DNA of 64,000 bases from Eubacterium oxidoreducens (GCF_900104415.1 NZ_FMXR01000004.1:1-64000); one strand, 5' to 3'. Shown: positions 51,196-60,359, counted from the stretch's first letter. A program made the numbers and translations. The notes: generated from the sequence alone by a model not told the origin.

Positions 51196-52458
51196 ATGCT
51201 ACTGTTATTAATCATTCTTGTTCTGGGGTGCGTAATGTGGCCGATATGGAAGAAAAAGCAGAGGATGAAACGTTTTGGTTATTTGCCAAAGATTATGATT
51301 GCGATTTCGTGTCTTGGTCTTGTGACATTATCAGCGGATGATTCTACTGTGCAGAAGGGAACCTTGATAAGGGGAGATGTTGGTGAGAAGGAGCAGATTT
51401 ATGAGCTGGAGTTAGAGGTGCCCGGGGTGCTTAAGAAAGAACCTTATGAGATTACTTTGCCGGCAAGGCAGTATACAAAGCAAGAGGCTGAGAAAGCAAT
51501 AAAAAAAGCACAGGAAGAACTTGAGCTGAAAATGAAGGGGAAGAATAAGAGCTTTGAAGAAATTACAGGCGATTTGAATCTTCCACAAAGTTTGTGTGGT
51601 GGAGCGGTGGAGGCTTCGTATGAATGTTCAGATTCTACACTCTTAGAGTCGGATGGACATATATTATATGAAAATACAACGAAAGAAGGCAAGCTTGTAA
51701 CTTTATATGTGACGATGACTTGTCAGGACCTAGAGCAGGTGCTGGAATATCCGCTTGTGGTAAAGGAAGATCAATCAGACATTAAGAAACTGATAAAAAA
51801 GAAAATTACGAATGCTATTCAAAACGAGATGGAGGAAACATCATTAAGTCGGCAAGTTCATCTTCCGCTTAAAATCGGGGAATATGAAATAAAATGGTCG
51901 GATTCAGCGACAGTCAAACCGCAGGCATTTTTATTGCTGATGATTTTAATTATTGGGGCAATAGAAGTGGCGCGCATATCAAAACAAAAGGAAGCGCAAA
52001 GAAATAGAAGAAAGCATCTTTTGATGGAGTATCCGGATTTTTTGAATACGCTGACTTTGCTTCTTGGAGCCGGGATGAATGTCAGGGGAGCTATTACCAG
52101 GATTGTAAAAAAACAAGATGAATACAAGGAACAAGAAAGTGAATTGCATAGGGAGCTTAAAATAACATGTATGGAGATGGCAGGAGGCATCACGGAAATG
52201 CAGGCATATGAAAGGTTTGCAACAAGATGTAATGTGCAGCAGTATCGTAAGCTGGTGGGATTACTTTTACAGAATATGAAAAAAGGATCTAGGAAGCTAA
52301 GGGAGTTACTAGATGGTGAAGCAATTCTTGCGCTAGAAGAGCAAAAGGCATTAGCTCGGAAAAGGGGAGAGGAAGTTAGCACAAAATTACTGCTACCGAT
52401 GATGATACTGTTGGCCATTGTAATGGTAATTTTAATGTTTCCAATGACACAAATTTGA
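51196..52458 (+). CDS. Tad inner-membrane protein TadC-like with large extracytoplasmic insert
   Basis: The C-terminal third is a T2SSF-type domain (LMEYPDFLNTLTLLLGAGMNVRGAI, ITEMQAYERFATRCNVQQYRKL). Ahead of it are an N-terminal helix pair (residues 1-45), a region of about 170 residues with beta and coiled segments (ELEVPGVLKKEPYEI, YTKQEAEKAIKKAQEELELKM, ECSDSTLLESDG) and another helix. TadC usually lacks such an insert, so the extracellular or periplasm-side part is unusual. The length is 420 residues. Confidence 0.8.
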   Translation: MLLLLIILVLGCVMWPIWKKKQRMKRFGYLPKIMIAISCLGLVTLSADDSTVQKGTLIRGDVGEKEQIYELELEVPGVLKKEPYEITLPARQYTKQEAEKAIKKAQEELELKMKGKNKSFEEITGDLNLPQSLCGGAVEASYECSDSTLLESDGHILYENTTKEGKLVTLYVTMTCQDLEQVLEYPLVVKEDQSDIKKLIKKKITNAIQNEMEETSLSRQVHLPLKIGEYEIKWSDSATVKPQAFLLLMILIIGAIEVARISKQKEAQRNRRKHLLMEYPDFLNTLTLLLGAGMNVRGAITRIVKKQDEYKEQESELHRELKITCMEMAGGITEMQAYERFATRCNVQQYRKLVGLLLQNMKKGSRKLRELLDGEAILALEEQKALARKRGEEVSTKLLLPMMILLAIVMVILMFPMTQI

Positions 52459-52470
52459 GGAGGAAAAATT

Positions 52471-52641
52471 ATGTTAGATCAGATAAAAGCATTTTTAATT
52501 GACGAAGAAGGAATTGGAGTTGTAGAAGTAATTTTGATATTGGTTGTTGTAATTGCTATGGTGGCTATTTTTCGAGACAAGATAAAGAAAGTAATCAATG
52601 ATGTCTTTGTCACGATTAATTCAAATATCAGTAAGCTGTGA
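52471..52641 (+). CDS. flp: Flp-like type IVb pilin
   Basis: A 56-residue prepilin with a short charged leader (MLDQIKAFLIDEEG) followed by IGVVEVILILVVVIAMVAI. The cleavage pattern G/xxxxE is kept, with Val in place of the typical Tyr after Glu. AGGAGG precedes the ATG at 52471. It lies between tadC and the pseudopilin-like genes and is probably the major pilus subunit processed by one of the two A24 peptidases. Confidence 0.85.
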   Translation: MLDQIKAFLIDEEGIGVVEVILILVVVIAMVAIFRDKIKKVINDVFVTINSNISKL

Positions 52642-54158
52642 TGATGAAATATCGAGCAAAAGCAAGCGTATCCATTTATGTAGTGTTGATGTTGGTATTG
52701 ATTGTAACACTGTTGTTTTCCGTATTAGAAGCCGCAAGGGTGCGGGCTGTGGGTGGAGCCACATACAAAAAAGCCTTGCAGGAGACCGAGTCCGTCTATG
52801 CGGCTTACCATTTGGAACTAAACAAACAATATGGATTGTTTTTTTTGGAAGGTGATGGCCAAAAGTCAAAATCGGTTCCGGTCATGGATAGCATCATTTA
52901 CGAAAGCGAGGAGAATGAAGATTATGATTTTTTGGGGAGTAGATATAGCTCGGTAGTTCTGGATGCATATTTATTGGCGACCGATTATGAAGGGGAAGTT
53001 TTTCGAACAGAGGCGGCAAACTGTGCGAAGATGACTCTGACAAAGGATGCCATCGAAAAAGTGACGGACAGCTTAACGGAGACACAAAATGATACGCAGT
53101 TGGAGCAAAAAAAAGAGGATGCATTAGAGCTTCTTGAGCAGATCGAGGATGCATCGCAAAAACCAGTACCGATAGACGCTGAAAAAAAGGCGAGGATGGG
53201 GGAGGAGGAGGCAGCAAAGACAGAACCGACAAAAGAGCAAAAGGAACTTGTAAAAAAATATGGAAATCCTTTAAAACAATTAAAAAAATGGGGGTCTGAT
53301 GTGGGGTATAGCATGATCATAGAAGACGTTTCTAAGATATCCAATCAGACAATTGAGAATAAGAATCTGGTATCTCATAGGACCCTTGCAACCGGAAAGA
53401 AGAAATCTACGTTGAAGGTTGCAAAAAGTCATAAACAGACAAATGCAGCTAAGGATATTTTGTATATTGCCTATTTAAATCACTATTTTCAAAGCTATAT
53501 GGGATGTGAGGAAGAAAGACCCCTTTGTTATGAACTTGAGTATATTTTGAATGGCAAGGATTCCGATCGGAAGAATTTGAATGCAACTCTTACGAAATTG
53601 TTTTTGCTTCGAGAAGGATGTAATTATGCGACGATTCTTAAAGATCGTAAAAAATGCGAACTTGCGTATGCGCTGGCAAGTGCAATTCTTGCACCGACTG
53701 GATTACAAGGGATGGCAACATTGCTTCAGCAGGGAATTTTGCTGGCATGGGCATACGGAGAAAGTATATTAGATGTTCGAGCGCTCTTAGCCGGGAAAAA
53801 GATATCTTTGATGAAGACGGTAGATGAGTGGACATTGAATTTGGATGATTTAGGAAAGATTACGGATGTATCTTTTCAGGCAAAAGAGAATAAGAATGGA
53901 ATTTCTTATCAGAACTATTTGTGGGCATTATTGTATTTGCAGAAAGATAAAGTGCAGACGTATCGAACAATGGATCTTGTGGAATTGAATGTTGCAAAGA
54001 CGACAGGGAATGGTTCCTTTGCAATGGATCGCATGATATTGTCATCGAAGATGACATATTGTTATGAAGCAAAAGGACTTTTCTTGTCATTACTGTGGAC
54101 AACCGGTAAAGAACCGGGAAGTCATCTGGTGGAGCAAAAAGTGGAATATTCATACTAA
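52641..54158 (+). CDS. DUF5702 / TadG-like pilus-associated membrane protein
   Basis: One N-terminal helix follows a basic start (MMKYRAKASVSIYVVLMLVLIVTLLFSVLEAARVRAV in blocks), a pattern of DUF5702 and TadE/G-like proteins of Firmicutes. The remaining 460 residues are predicted outside: a coiled acidic section with EQKKEDALELLEQIEDA, then a helical region (LAYALASAILAPTGLQGMATLL). No cysteine or catalytic motif is evident. The start overlaps the flp stop (TGATG). It is probably a minor component of the pilus at the cell surface. Confidence 0.7.
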   Translation: MMKYRAKASVSIYVVLMLVLIVTLLFSVLEAARVRAVGGATYKKALQETESVYAAYHLELNKQYGLFFLEGDGQKSKSVPVMDSIIYESEENEDYDFLGSRYSSVVLDAYLLATDYEGEVFRTEAANCAKMTLTKDAIEKVTDSLTETQNDTQLEQKKEDALELLEQIEDASQKPVPIDAEKKARMGEEEAAKTEPTKEQKELVKKYGNPLKQLKKWGSDVGYSMIIEDVSKISNQTIENKNLVSHRTLATGKKKSTLKVAKSHKQTNAAKDILYIAYLNHYFQSYMGCEEERPLCYELEYILNGKDSDRKNLNATLTKLFLLREGCNYATILKDRKKCELAYALASAILAPTGLQGMATLLQQGILLAWAYGESILDVRALLAGKKISLMKTVDEWTLNLDDLGKITDVSFQAKENKNGISYQNYLWALLYLQKDKVQTYRTMDLVELNVAKTTGNGSFAMDRMILSSKMTYCYEAKGLFLSLLWTTGKEPGSHLVEQKVEYSY

Positions 54159-54176
54159 GAAGGAGGTGGGTATAAT

Positions 54177-55052
54177 ATGGTGTCTCTTAATCCAAAAATA
54201 TTTATAAAGAAAGGTTTTAGGTTTATTTTCTTACTATACACAAAAGTTAACGTTACATTGTCTCTTTTCAAATCTCATATTCCCAAAGAAGAGACACCAT
54301 ATTATGCCCACCTGAAGGCATCATATACGCTTGAGGCAGCAGTTGTGCTCCCCATTATGGCAATGATTCTTGTAATGGTGCTTTATGGATTTCGAATATT
54401 ACAAGTACAAACCTGTGTAGAAAGTGCGTTAGATCATGCAGCAAGGCAGACCGCAGTATATGCAAAGGCAATTGAAAATGATGAAACCTTGCTTCTGTGC
54501 GGAAGTGTGATAGCAAAAAAATCAATAAAAAAGGCAAAGGCGCCTACAGAATATGTCTCAGGAGGGCTAGCGGGAATTACTTTGATAAATTCGAAAGCAT
54601 CCGGAGATTATGTAGAATTGGTGGCTACTTACCGAATGAAATTTCCATTTCCTTTCTTTTATAAGAAAACGGCTACGATAATTCAGTCCTCAAAAAGCCG
54701 AAAATGGACTGGGTACAATAAAGAAAATATCGGTGAGGATGATGAAACATATGTCTATATTACACCCAGTGGCAAAGCATATCATGCGAATATAGAGTGT
54801 ACTTATCTAAAATTGTCAATACGCACTGTGTCTGTATTGGAACTTGATCGTGTACGTAGCAAGAATGGAAATATCTATTATGCTTGTCCTTTGTGTGGGC
54901 GCGGAGTAAAGACGGGAATGGTATATATCACAGATTATGGGGAAAACTATCATAAATCCCTATCATGTAGTGGACTAAAAAGAACGATTTATCATGTGCC
55001 GATATCTGAGGCTGTTGAGAGGGGGTATCACAGTTGTGGGAAATGTTATTAA
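54177..55052 (+). CDS. TadE-like pseudopilin with C-terminal cysteine-rich domain
   Basis: A basic N-terminus of about 45 residues is followed by the pseudopilin-type segment ASYTLEAAVVLPIMAMILVMVLYGFRI. The outer part ends in about 90 residues with paired cysteines (IECTYLKLS, YACPLCGRG, LSCSGLKRT, YHSCGKCY) laid out as a repeated His-x-Asn/Ser-x-x-Cys-x-x-Leu motif, suggestive of metal binding or disulfides. TadE proteins normally lack such a tail. AGGAGG precedes the ATG. The length is 291 residues. Confidence 0.75.
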   Translation: MVSLNPKIFIKKGFRFIFLLYTKVNVTLSLFKSHIPKEETPYYAHLKASYTLEAAVVLPIMAMILVMVLYGFRILQVQTCVESALDHAARQTAVYAKAIENDETLLLCGSVIAKKSIKKAKAPTEYVSGGLAGITLINSKASGDYVELVATYRMKFPFPFFYKKTATIIQSSKSRKWTGYNKENIGEDDETYVYITPSGKAYHANIECTYLKLSIRTVSVLELDRVRSKNGNIYYACPLCGRGVKTGMVYITDYGENYHKSLSCSGLKRTIYHVPISEAVERGYHSCGKCY

Positions 55053-55468
55053 ACGAAAATACGAAAATAATAGTTTGGATCATTTTGCTTGTAATTGCAT
55101 CAATACAAGATCTTCGTTGGCATTCGATTCATGTGGCAATACCACTTGTTGCAGGATGTGCAGGAGTATTGTTACAGATTGTGTGTGCCAAAGAGGCGGG
55201 ATTCACCATCGTGAGCGGTATTATTGTTGGGATGGTGTTTGTGGGCATTTCCTTGCGGACCGGGGGAAAAATCGGACTTGGGGATGCACTAATGATTATG
55301 GCAGCGGCATGTTATTTTAGCGGGGAACGCTTTTTGTGGTTGCTTATGGCAGCAGGGGGATTGTCATTAGTTGGATTTTGGATATTGCATTTGACAAAGC
55401 ATAAGCAAAGAGAGATTCCATTCTTGCCATTTTTATTGGGAGGGAGCGTGGTGGCCATATGTATTTAA
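55034..55468 (+). CDS. Prepilin peptidase (A24 family), second copy
   Basis: A compact integral-membrane protease of 144 residues. The catalytic aspartates are in LVIASIQDLRWHSI and GKIGLGDALMIMAAA. TTG at 55034 follows GAGGGGG by 10 bases; ATG at 55043 is an alternative. It overlaps the preceding gene by 19 bases. Two peptidases in one pilus operon suggests either different substrates or redundancy. Confidence 0.85.
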   Translation: MWEMLLNENTKIIVWIILLVIASIQDLRWHSIHVAIPLVAGCAGVLLQIVCAKEAGFTIVSGIIVGMVFVGISLRTGGKIGLGDALMIMAAACYFSGERFLWLLMAAGGLSLVGFWILHLTKHKQREIPFLPFLLGGSVVAICI

Positions 55469-55668
55469 AAGGATCCTATACGATAGAAGCGGCACTGATA
55501 TTTCCACTTATTTTGATTGTTCTAGCATGTGCCGTGAAGATATCGGTTGATTTTTTTAGGGAAGAGATGGTTTATGTAGAAAGGGTTAGTGAAATAGTGG
55601 ATACAAAGCCTGTAAAGACGATTCGAACAAGTGAGATAGCAAAAAAAGTGATGGAAATTGTGAAGTAG
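55459..55668 (+). CDS. Small TadE-like pseudopilin
   Basis: A 69-residue protein starting YLKGSYTIEAALIFPLILIVLACAVKI, the same pseudopilin-like segment as the TadE-like gene upstream, followed by a short basic tail. It starts inside the end of the second peptidase gene. It may be a minor pilin; nothing else is recognisable. Confidence 0.75.
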   Translation: MYLKGSYTIEAALIFPLILIVLACAVKISVDFFREEMVYVERVSEIVDTKPVKTIRTSEIAKKVMEIVK

Positions 55669-55678
55669 AGGGGGACAT

Positions 55679-56803
55679 ATGGAGATTCGTTATCAAAGAG
55701 ATTTAAATAAAAGTTATATGGTAATACAACGAGATGGTATTGACTGGGAAGAGTTTGAGCTGCGTATGATGCAACAAAATCGGATACCGGGATTGTTAGA
55801 GGTATTCCAAATGGTGCAAGATCAGAAATTGTCATTTCTATATGACATTTCCGGAATGCAGTCACTAGATGTTTATTTGAATCGAAATGAAGTTTCAAGA
55901 CAGCTTTTGGAAAAATTAATATTTTCATTAAAGCAGATGTGCTACCGGTTAGAAGATTATCTATTAAATGAAGATGATTTAGTGCTTTCAGAAGAGACGG
56001 TGTTTATAAAGGGAGAGGAATTGAGATTTGTATATCTTCCGGGAAGCGAACAAGGGGCAGGTCTTGGACTTATGCATCTTATGGAATTTATATTGGGAAA
56101 GATAGATCACAGTGACAGAAACTGCGTGGAGTTAGCTTATCGTCTTTATCAAAAAACAACGGAAGAAAATTTTAGTTTTGTCAGTTTTTTAGAAGAATTT
56201 AAACAGGATACTTCTTGTGATTCGATACAAAAAAGGACGATAAAAACACAACCGGAAGACGGTATATTTCCTATAGATGAAAAAAGTGAAGCAAAGGAAT
56301 CCAAAATCAAACCTCAATCAGAACGGAGAAAATTCTCAATTTCAAAAGGTATCAGTAAATGGTTATTAAAGGATCAAAAAAATAAACCGGAAGATATCTT
56401 TTCGGAGGAAGACTCTACACAAATCGAATATGCTTATGTGGCAGAACAAGGAATACCCTTTGGAACAAAGGAAAGTTCGCATCCGACAATTTATATAAAT
56501 ACTCAGCAAAAAGAGATAGGACAGTTCCAGTACCAAGGGTATGGTGATGAAAAGAATTTTTTTGCGAAAAAAGAAAAAAATTATATTGGTAAGCAAGAAG
56601 ATGCGGATATTATATTGCAGTCAGAAAGTGTCAGTCGGTTACATGCACTGATTACACGCGAAAACAGTAGCTTTTATTTGGAAGATTTGAACTCGACAAA
56701 TGGAACATATGTAAATGAAAAAGAAGTGCAATATAAGGAAAAAGTTATGCTTCGGCGAGGAGATGAAATTCGCTTTGGTGATGCAAAATATGCATTTTAT
56801 TAG
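55679..56803 (+). CDS. DUF6382 and FHA domain protein
   Basis: The N-terminal 170 residues match the DUF6382 pattern (YQRDLNKSYMVIQ, GLLEVFQMVQDQKLSFLYDISGMQSL in blocks). A charged linker leads to a C-terminal FHA domain (about 290-374: NYIGKQEDADIILQSESVSRLHALI, LEDLNSTNGTYVNEKEV), with the Arg, Ser-Arg-x-His and Asn residues that bind phosphothreonine. It closes the Tad operon and has no membrane segment. It may read phosphorylation by the kinase at 30.2 kb, which is an inference. Confidence 0.88.
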   Translation: MEIRYQRDLNKSYMVIQRDGIDWEEFELRMMQQNRIPGLLEVFQMVQDQKLSFLYDISGMQSLDVYLNRNEVSRQLLEKLIFSLKQMCYRLEDYLLNEDDLVLSEETVFIKGEELRFVYLPGSEQGAGLGLMHLMEFILGKIDHSDRNCVELAYRLYQKTTEENFSFVSFLEEFKQDTSCDSIQKRTIKTQPEDGIFPIDEKSEAKESKIKPQSERRKFSISKGISKWLLKDQKNKPEDIFSEEDSTQIEYAYVAEQGIPFGTKESSHPTIYINTQQKEIGQFQYQGYGDEKNFFAKKEKNYIGKQEDADIILQSESVSRLHALITRENSSFYLEDLNSTNGTYVNEKEVQYKEKVMLRRGDEIRFGDAKYAFY

Positions 56804-56926
56804 ATGAAAATTGTAAAATTGTTAAAAATCCTATCGTTCAAAGAGGATATAATATAGTTATGTTGTGTATAATGATGCAATAAATATGATAAATAATAAA
56901 AATCGGAATATAACCATTTAGTTTGG

Positions 56927-56955
56927 TTGACTTTTGTTCGGTATTATGATACTTT
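56927..56955 (+). promoter_or_regulatory. Promoter of the surface protein/ABC transporter operon
   Basis: TTGACT (56927-56932) and TACTTT (56950-56955), 17 bp apart. The 90-base leader forms an imperfect hairpin (GGATCATGC...GTGATAG, then CTATCAGT...GGTGGTCC). The -10 is weak, so other elements are possible. Confidence 0.45.
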
Positions 56956-57049
56956 GTGAACCAGGGGAATGAGGATCATGCGTGATAGGCATCTATCAGT
57001 GGGTGGTCCTTATACTTTTTATACACTCTAACTATCAAGGAGGAAGAAC

Positions 57050-59074
57050 ATGAGAACAGTTAAGAAAGCATCACAAAAGATTGCAGCATTTGGACTGTCT
57101 GTTTCAATGATTGCCGGGGTGGGTGTTACATCATTTGCAGCAGATACAACATATGATGCACCAACAAGTCCGGTATCTATCACAAGAAATACAGATCACA
57201 GTGCTTCTTGGGGAGATAGTACAACAGAATATATTACAGCGACAGCGCATAGAGCGGCATCACCGACGCTGGGTATGATGGGACTGACGGCAACTTCAGG
57301 ATTTGGAATGATTAATGGAGGAGCACCTGCGTCATTGTCAGACGCACAGTCTTCAGCAGCAATTGGTATCTGGGGAACAACGCTTAATACAAGTTATGAT
57401 CCATATTATTATAATTATTTTTATAATTTTTATGCATCGGAAAATGGTTCAGAAACGACGGATGATGCGTTAATAAATTCAAGTGTAGCAGCATCTCCGA
57501 TGCAAGCAGATACGACCCTGTCGTACGAAGGCGGCACAGTATCCGTATCTTTATATACAAGACCACAGCTTGCATTAGGAGTTTCTTCATCAAATGGAAC
57601 GGATACGGATGGATATACAGCCCAGCTGGAAACAATCAACGGTAGAAGCAATACGGATGAATATTACCAGGAAGGTGATGAGAATTATTCGCCACAGCTT
57701 GTATCTTATCAGGTGACAGAGCTTTCTGATATGGTCGCAACGATGTACCGCGTAGCAGATGCAATGGATGAAATTACAGATGCGACAGGTGCTGTAGGAA
57801 GATATGGTTCCGGTCAGGATATAGCAGCATTATATGAAAATTACATGTATGGAATTCCGGCTTATGTATTGTCTCAGATTGAGCAGGGAAATATTGAACG
57901 TAAGACAGTAGCAATTATCAGTGCAATAAATGAGGATGGAAGTTATACACTTTCGAATTCGGGACGTTACTATCAACATACCTGTACGGTTACAAATAAT
58001 TTGGCTGATGAACTTAATAAAACAACCGTATCGGCTACTGAACTTCAAACAGCAGATGTAGTGCTGCTTGCAAAGAATATGACAAGCGATGATTTAAAAA
58101 CATATAACGTAAATTATGATTCATCGAATCAGTTAATCTATTATCCGGATGCTGTGTCTACACTGTATGGTATTTCTAATAATTCGACAGAAAATGCATT
58201 TGGAGAAGTGTTCCAGATTGCAATGATTTATGCCGATCAGGGAATCGAAGGATTAGATCCTGTAAGTGTCGGTGCATATTTCTATAAGAATCTGTATCAT
58301 CTGACAGAAACAGGAGTTCAAAAGGCTGTAACCGTAAACTATGCAAGCGTATCACTTCCAGAAGGAGTAACAACAACAGTAAATTCTTCTTATAACGAGA
58401 ATGTTCAGGATCTGATTGACGCAGGAGAGCAATATTATATCCAAAAGACTTTGGTAAATAATTCAACAGATTTAAGTGATTTGACCTTATATTCTAATGG
58501 ATGGAAGGACGCACAGGCAAAGTATGAAGAAGGTAGCGTAGAAGAAACGATTTCCTTAAGTGACTGCAAAGTTACACTTAGCAAGACTTCATATACATAT
58601 AACGGAAAAGAACGCAAGCCGGAAGTTACAGTAACATACAATGGCCAAAAGGTAGATAGTTCTTATTACACAGTGAAGTATTCATCAAATAAAAATGCAG
58701 GAACAGCTAAAGTGACGGTAACCGGAAATGGAACACAATTATCCGGAACAAAGACTTTAACATTTAAAATTACAAAGGCTTCACAGACTTTAACAGTTAA
58801 AAAGACATCTAAGACAATTAGTTATTCTAAGCTTAAGAAGAAAAAACAGACTGTAAAAGCAATCACAAAAGTAAGTGGAGCTAAGACAAGCGTTTCTTAT
58901 AAAAAGACAAAGGGCTCTTCTAAGATTACCGTTAATGCTAAAACAGGTAAGGTAACAGTTAAGAAGGGACTGAAGAAAGGCAGCTATACCATCAAGGTAA
59001 AAGTAACTGCAAAAGCTACCACAAATTACAAGAAAGCAACAAAGACGGTAAGTTTCAAGATTACTGTAAAATAA
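57050..59074 (+). CDS. Secreted protein with possible FecB/BtuF-type binding fold and Lys-rich Ig-like C-terminus
   Basis: A signal peptide ends in TSFAADT with no lipobox. The middle (about residues 210-440) shows DEITDATGAVGRYGSGQDIAALYENY, KTVAIISAINEDGSYTL, LADELNKTTVSATEL, ADVVLLA in order, which looks like two lobes joined by a helix as in class III substrate-binding proteins. Two Lys/Thr-rich Ig-like repeats end the protein (SKTSYTYNGKERKPEVTVTY, then KKGSYTIKVKVTA). The direct neighbours are FecCD permeases and an ATPase without a separate binding protein, so it may be the binding protein. The ligand is unknown. AGGAGG precedes the ATG. Confidence 0.7.
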   Translation: MRTVKKASQKIAAFGLSVSMIAGVGVTSFAADTTYDAPTSPVSITRNTDHSASWGDSTTEYITATAHRAASPTLGMMGLTATSGFGMINGGAPASLSDAQSSAAIGIWGTTLNTSYDPYYYNYFYNFYASENGSETTDDALINSSVAASPMQADTTLSYEGGTVSVSLYTRPQLALGVSSSNGTDTDGYTAQLETINGRSNTDEYYQEGDENYSPQLVSYQVTELSDMVATMYRVADAMDEITDATGAVGRYGSGQDIAALYENYMYGIPAYVLSQIEQGNIERKTVAIISAINEDGSYTLSNSGRYYQHTCTVTNNLADELNKTTVSATELQTADVVLLAKNMTSDDLKTYNVNYDSSNQLIYYPDAVSTLYGISNNSTENAFGEVFQIAMIYADQGIEGLDPVSVGAYFYKNLYHLTETGVQKAVTVNYASVSLPEGVTTTVNSSYNENVQDLIDAGEQYYIQKTLVNNSTDLSDLTLYSNGWKDAQAKYEEGSVEETISLSDCKVTLSKTSYTYNGKERKPEVTVTYNGQKVDSSYYTVKYSSNKNAGTAKVTVTGNGTQLSGTKTLTFKITKASQTLTVKKTSKTISYSKLKKKKQTVKAITKVSGAKTSVSYKKTKGSSKITVNAKTGKVTVKKGLKKGSYTIKVKVTAKATTNYKKATKTVSFKITVK

Positions 59075-59111
59075 TTGCTTGGATTTAGAAGATAACAAGA
59101 AAAAGATAAGT

Positions 59112-59146
59112 GGGGAAGGCAAGATGACTTGTCTTTCCCCTTTGTT
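59112..59146 (+). terminator. Hairpin after the surface protein gene, probable attenuator
   Basis: GGGGAAGGCAAG pairs with CTTGTCTTTCCCC (one bulge) around ATGA, followed by TTTGTT. It would lower transcription into the permease genes. An ATG at 59124, in frame with the permease, lies in its loop. Confidence 0.65.
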
Positions 59147-59159
59147 GGATACAGACATA

Positions 59160-60359
59160 ATGAAAACGGAAAATACTAGCGCAAGAGGAAGAATAAGGAT
59201 TCATCAGGAAAATGATGAACTTATGGAGTATCGTAAAAAAGAAAAAAAGCACAAAAATGCTAAAATGTCCCGGCTTTGGGTATTGTTGATTATATGGATC
59301 GGATTGGTAATCGTGTCAATGTGTGTCATTGTCCCATATGATAAGTGGGATTATTCATTGGCATATTTAGTAGATAATACGTCAACAAATATTCGCGATT
59401 TATATGAATACCTTATAGGAAGAAGTGCCGGTAGTACGACCGGAGGAATATTCTGGCAATATATTGGCGCTGCACTTGTCGGTGCAGCATTATCAGCCTG
59501 TGGAGCATCTTTTCAGGGAAGTTTCAAAAATGTACTTGCAGGGCCGTCGACCATGGGTGTGATGGCAGGAGGAACACTAGGATGTACGTTATATATGCTG
59601 TTATTTGTGCCGACAACACAACAAGCGGTAAATGTGCAGACACAAGTTGGCACCTATGTGAATCAGACTCTTTGGCAACAGTACCAGTCAGAATTGTGCA
59701 TACTGGCAGGGTGTATTGGCGGCGTATTATTAGTTCTTGGAGTATCCATAATTGCTGGAAAAGGAAAGTTATCCTCCTCGACCATGATTGTTAGTGGCAT
59801 GGTATTTTCCACAATTGTCAGCAACATAACGATGATTGTTCAATATTACATTCTCATTAAGGATCCGGAGGATGAGAGAATAGAAGCCATCAAAGATCTG
59901 ATGATGGGAAATGTAACTACCTTAAATAATCCTCAGATTGTAGCTATGATGGGAATTCCGATAATAGTAGCACTTGTTGTATTAATGATCCTTAGAGGAA
60001 AGCTTAATTTATTGTCATTTGGTGAAGAAGAAGCCAAAACGATGGGAGTCAATGTATATGCGTATCGCAATATTATGATTATTCTTGGAACAATATTGAC
60101 GGCGATGGTAGTGTCATTCTGCGGAAAAATCGGATTTTTAGGATTTATGGTTCCGTTGGTTTCTAGAAAAATAGCCGGTCCGAATCTCAAGAAATTACTG
60201 CCCGTATCCATCCTAATGGGGATGATTTTGATGACAGTAGTATATGATATCGCAAGAATTGTGAATCTGACATCCTATCTGAATGTAATCACAAGTAGCG
60301 TTGGATGCGTCGTGATGGTAATCGTCTTGTTGAAGAAAAGGAGAGCAAAATGCAGCTGA
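59160..60359 (+). CDS. FecCD-family ABC transporter permease 1
   Basis: A 399-residue permease of the iron-siderophore/cobalamin importer type. After a charged N-terminus of about 35 residues, helices and conserved blocks follow: AALVGAALSACGASFQGSFKNVLAGPSTMGV, MIVSGMVFSTIVSNI and GKIGFLGFMVPLVSRKIAG, which holds the coupling loop. The start is uncertain (TTG 59079, ATG 59124, ATG 59160 and 59223 are in frame). I chose the first ATG after the hairpin. It overlaps the next permease gene. Confidence 0.88.
   Translation: MKTENTSARGRIRIHQENDELMEYRKKEKKHKNAKMSRLWVLLIIWIGLVIVSMCVIVPYDKWDYSLAYLVDNTSTNIRDLYEYLIGRSAGSTTGGIFWQYIGAALVGAALSACGASFQGSFKNVLAGPSTMGVMAGGTLGCTLYMLLFVPTTQQAVNVQTQVGTYVNQTLWQQYQSELCILAGCIGGVLLVLGVSIIAGKGKLSSSTMIVSGMVFSTIVSNITMIVQYYILIKDPEDERIEAIKDLMMGNVTTLNNPQIVAMMGIPIIVALVVLMILRGKLNLLSFGEEEAKTMGVNVYAYRNIMIILGTILTAMVVSFCGKIGFLGFMVPLVSRKIAGPNLKKLLPVSILMGMILMTVVYDIARIVNLTSYLNVITSSVGCVVMVIVLLKKRRAKCS

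Noticed and set aside
51858-52418. Minus-strand reading frame within the tadC-like gene
   Set aside because: It is a shadow of the plus-strand gene with Ser/Cys-rich composition and no upstream signals.
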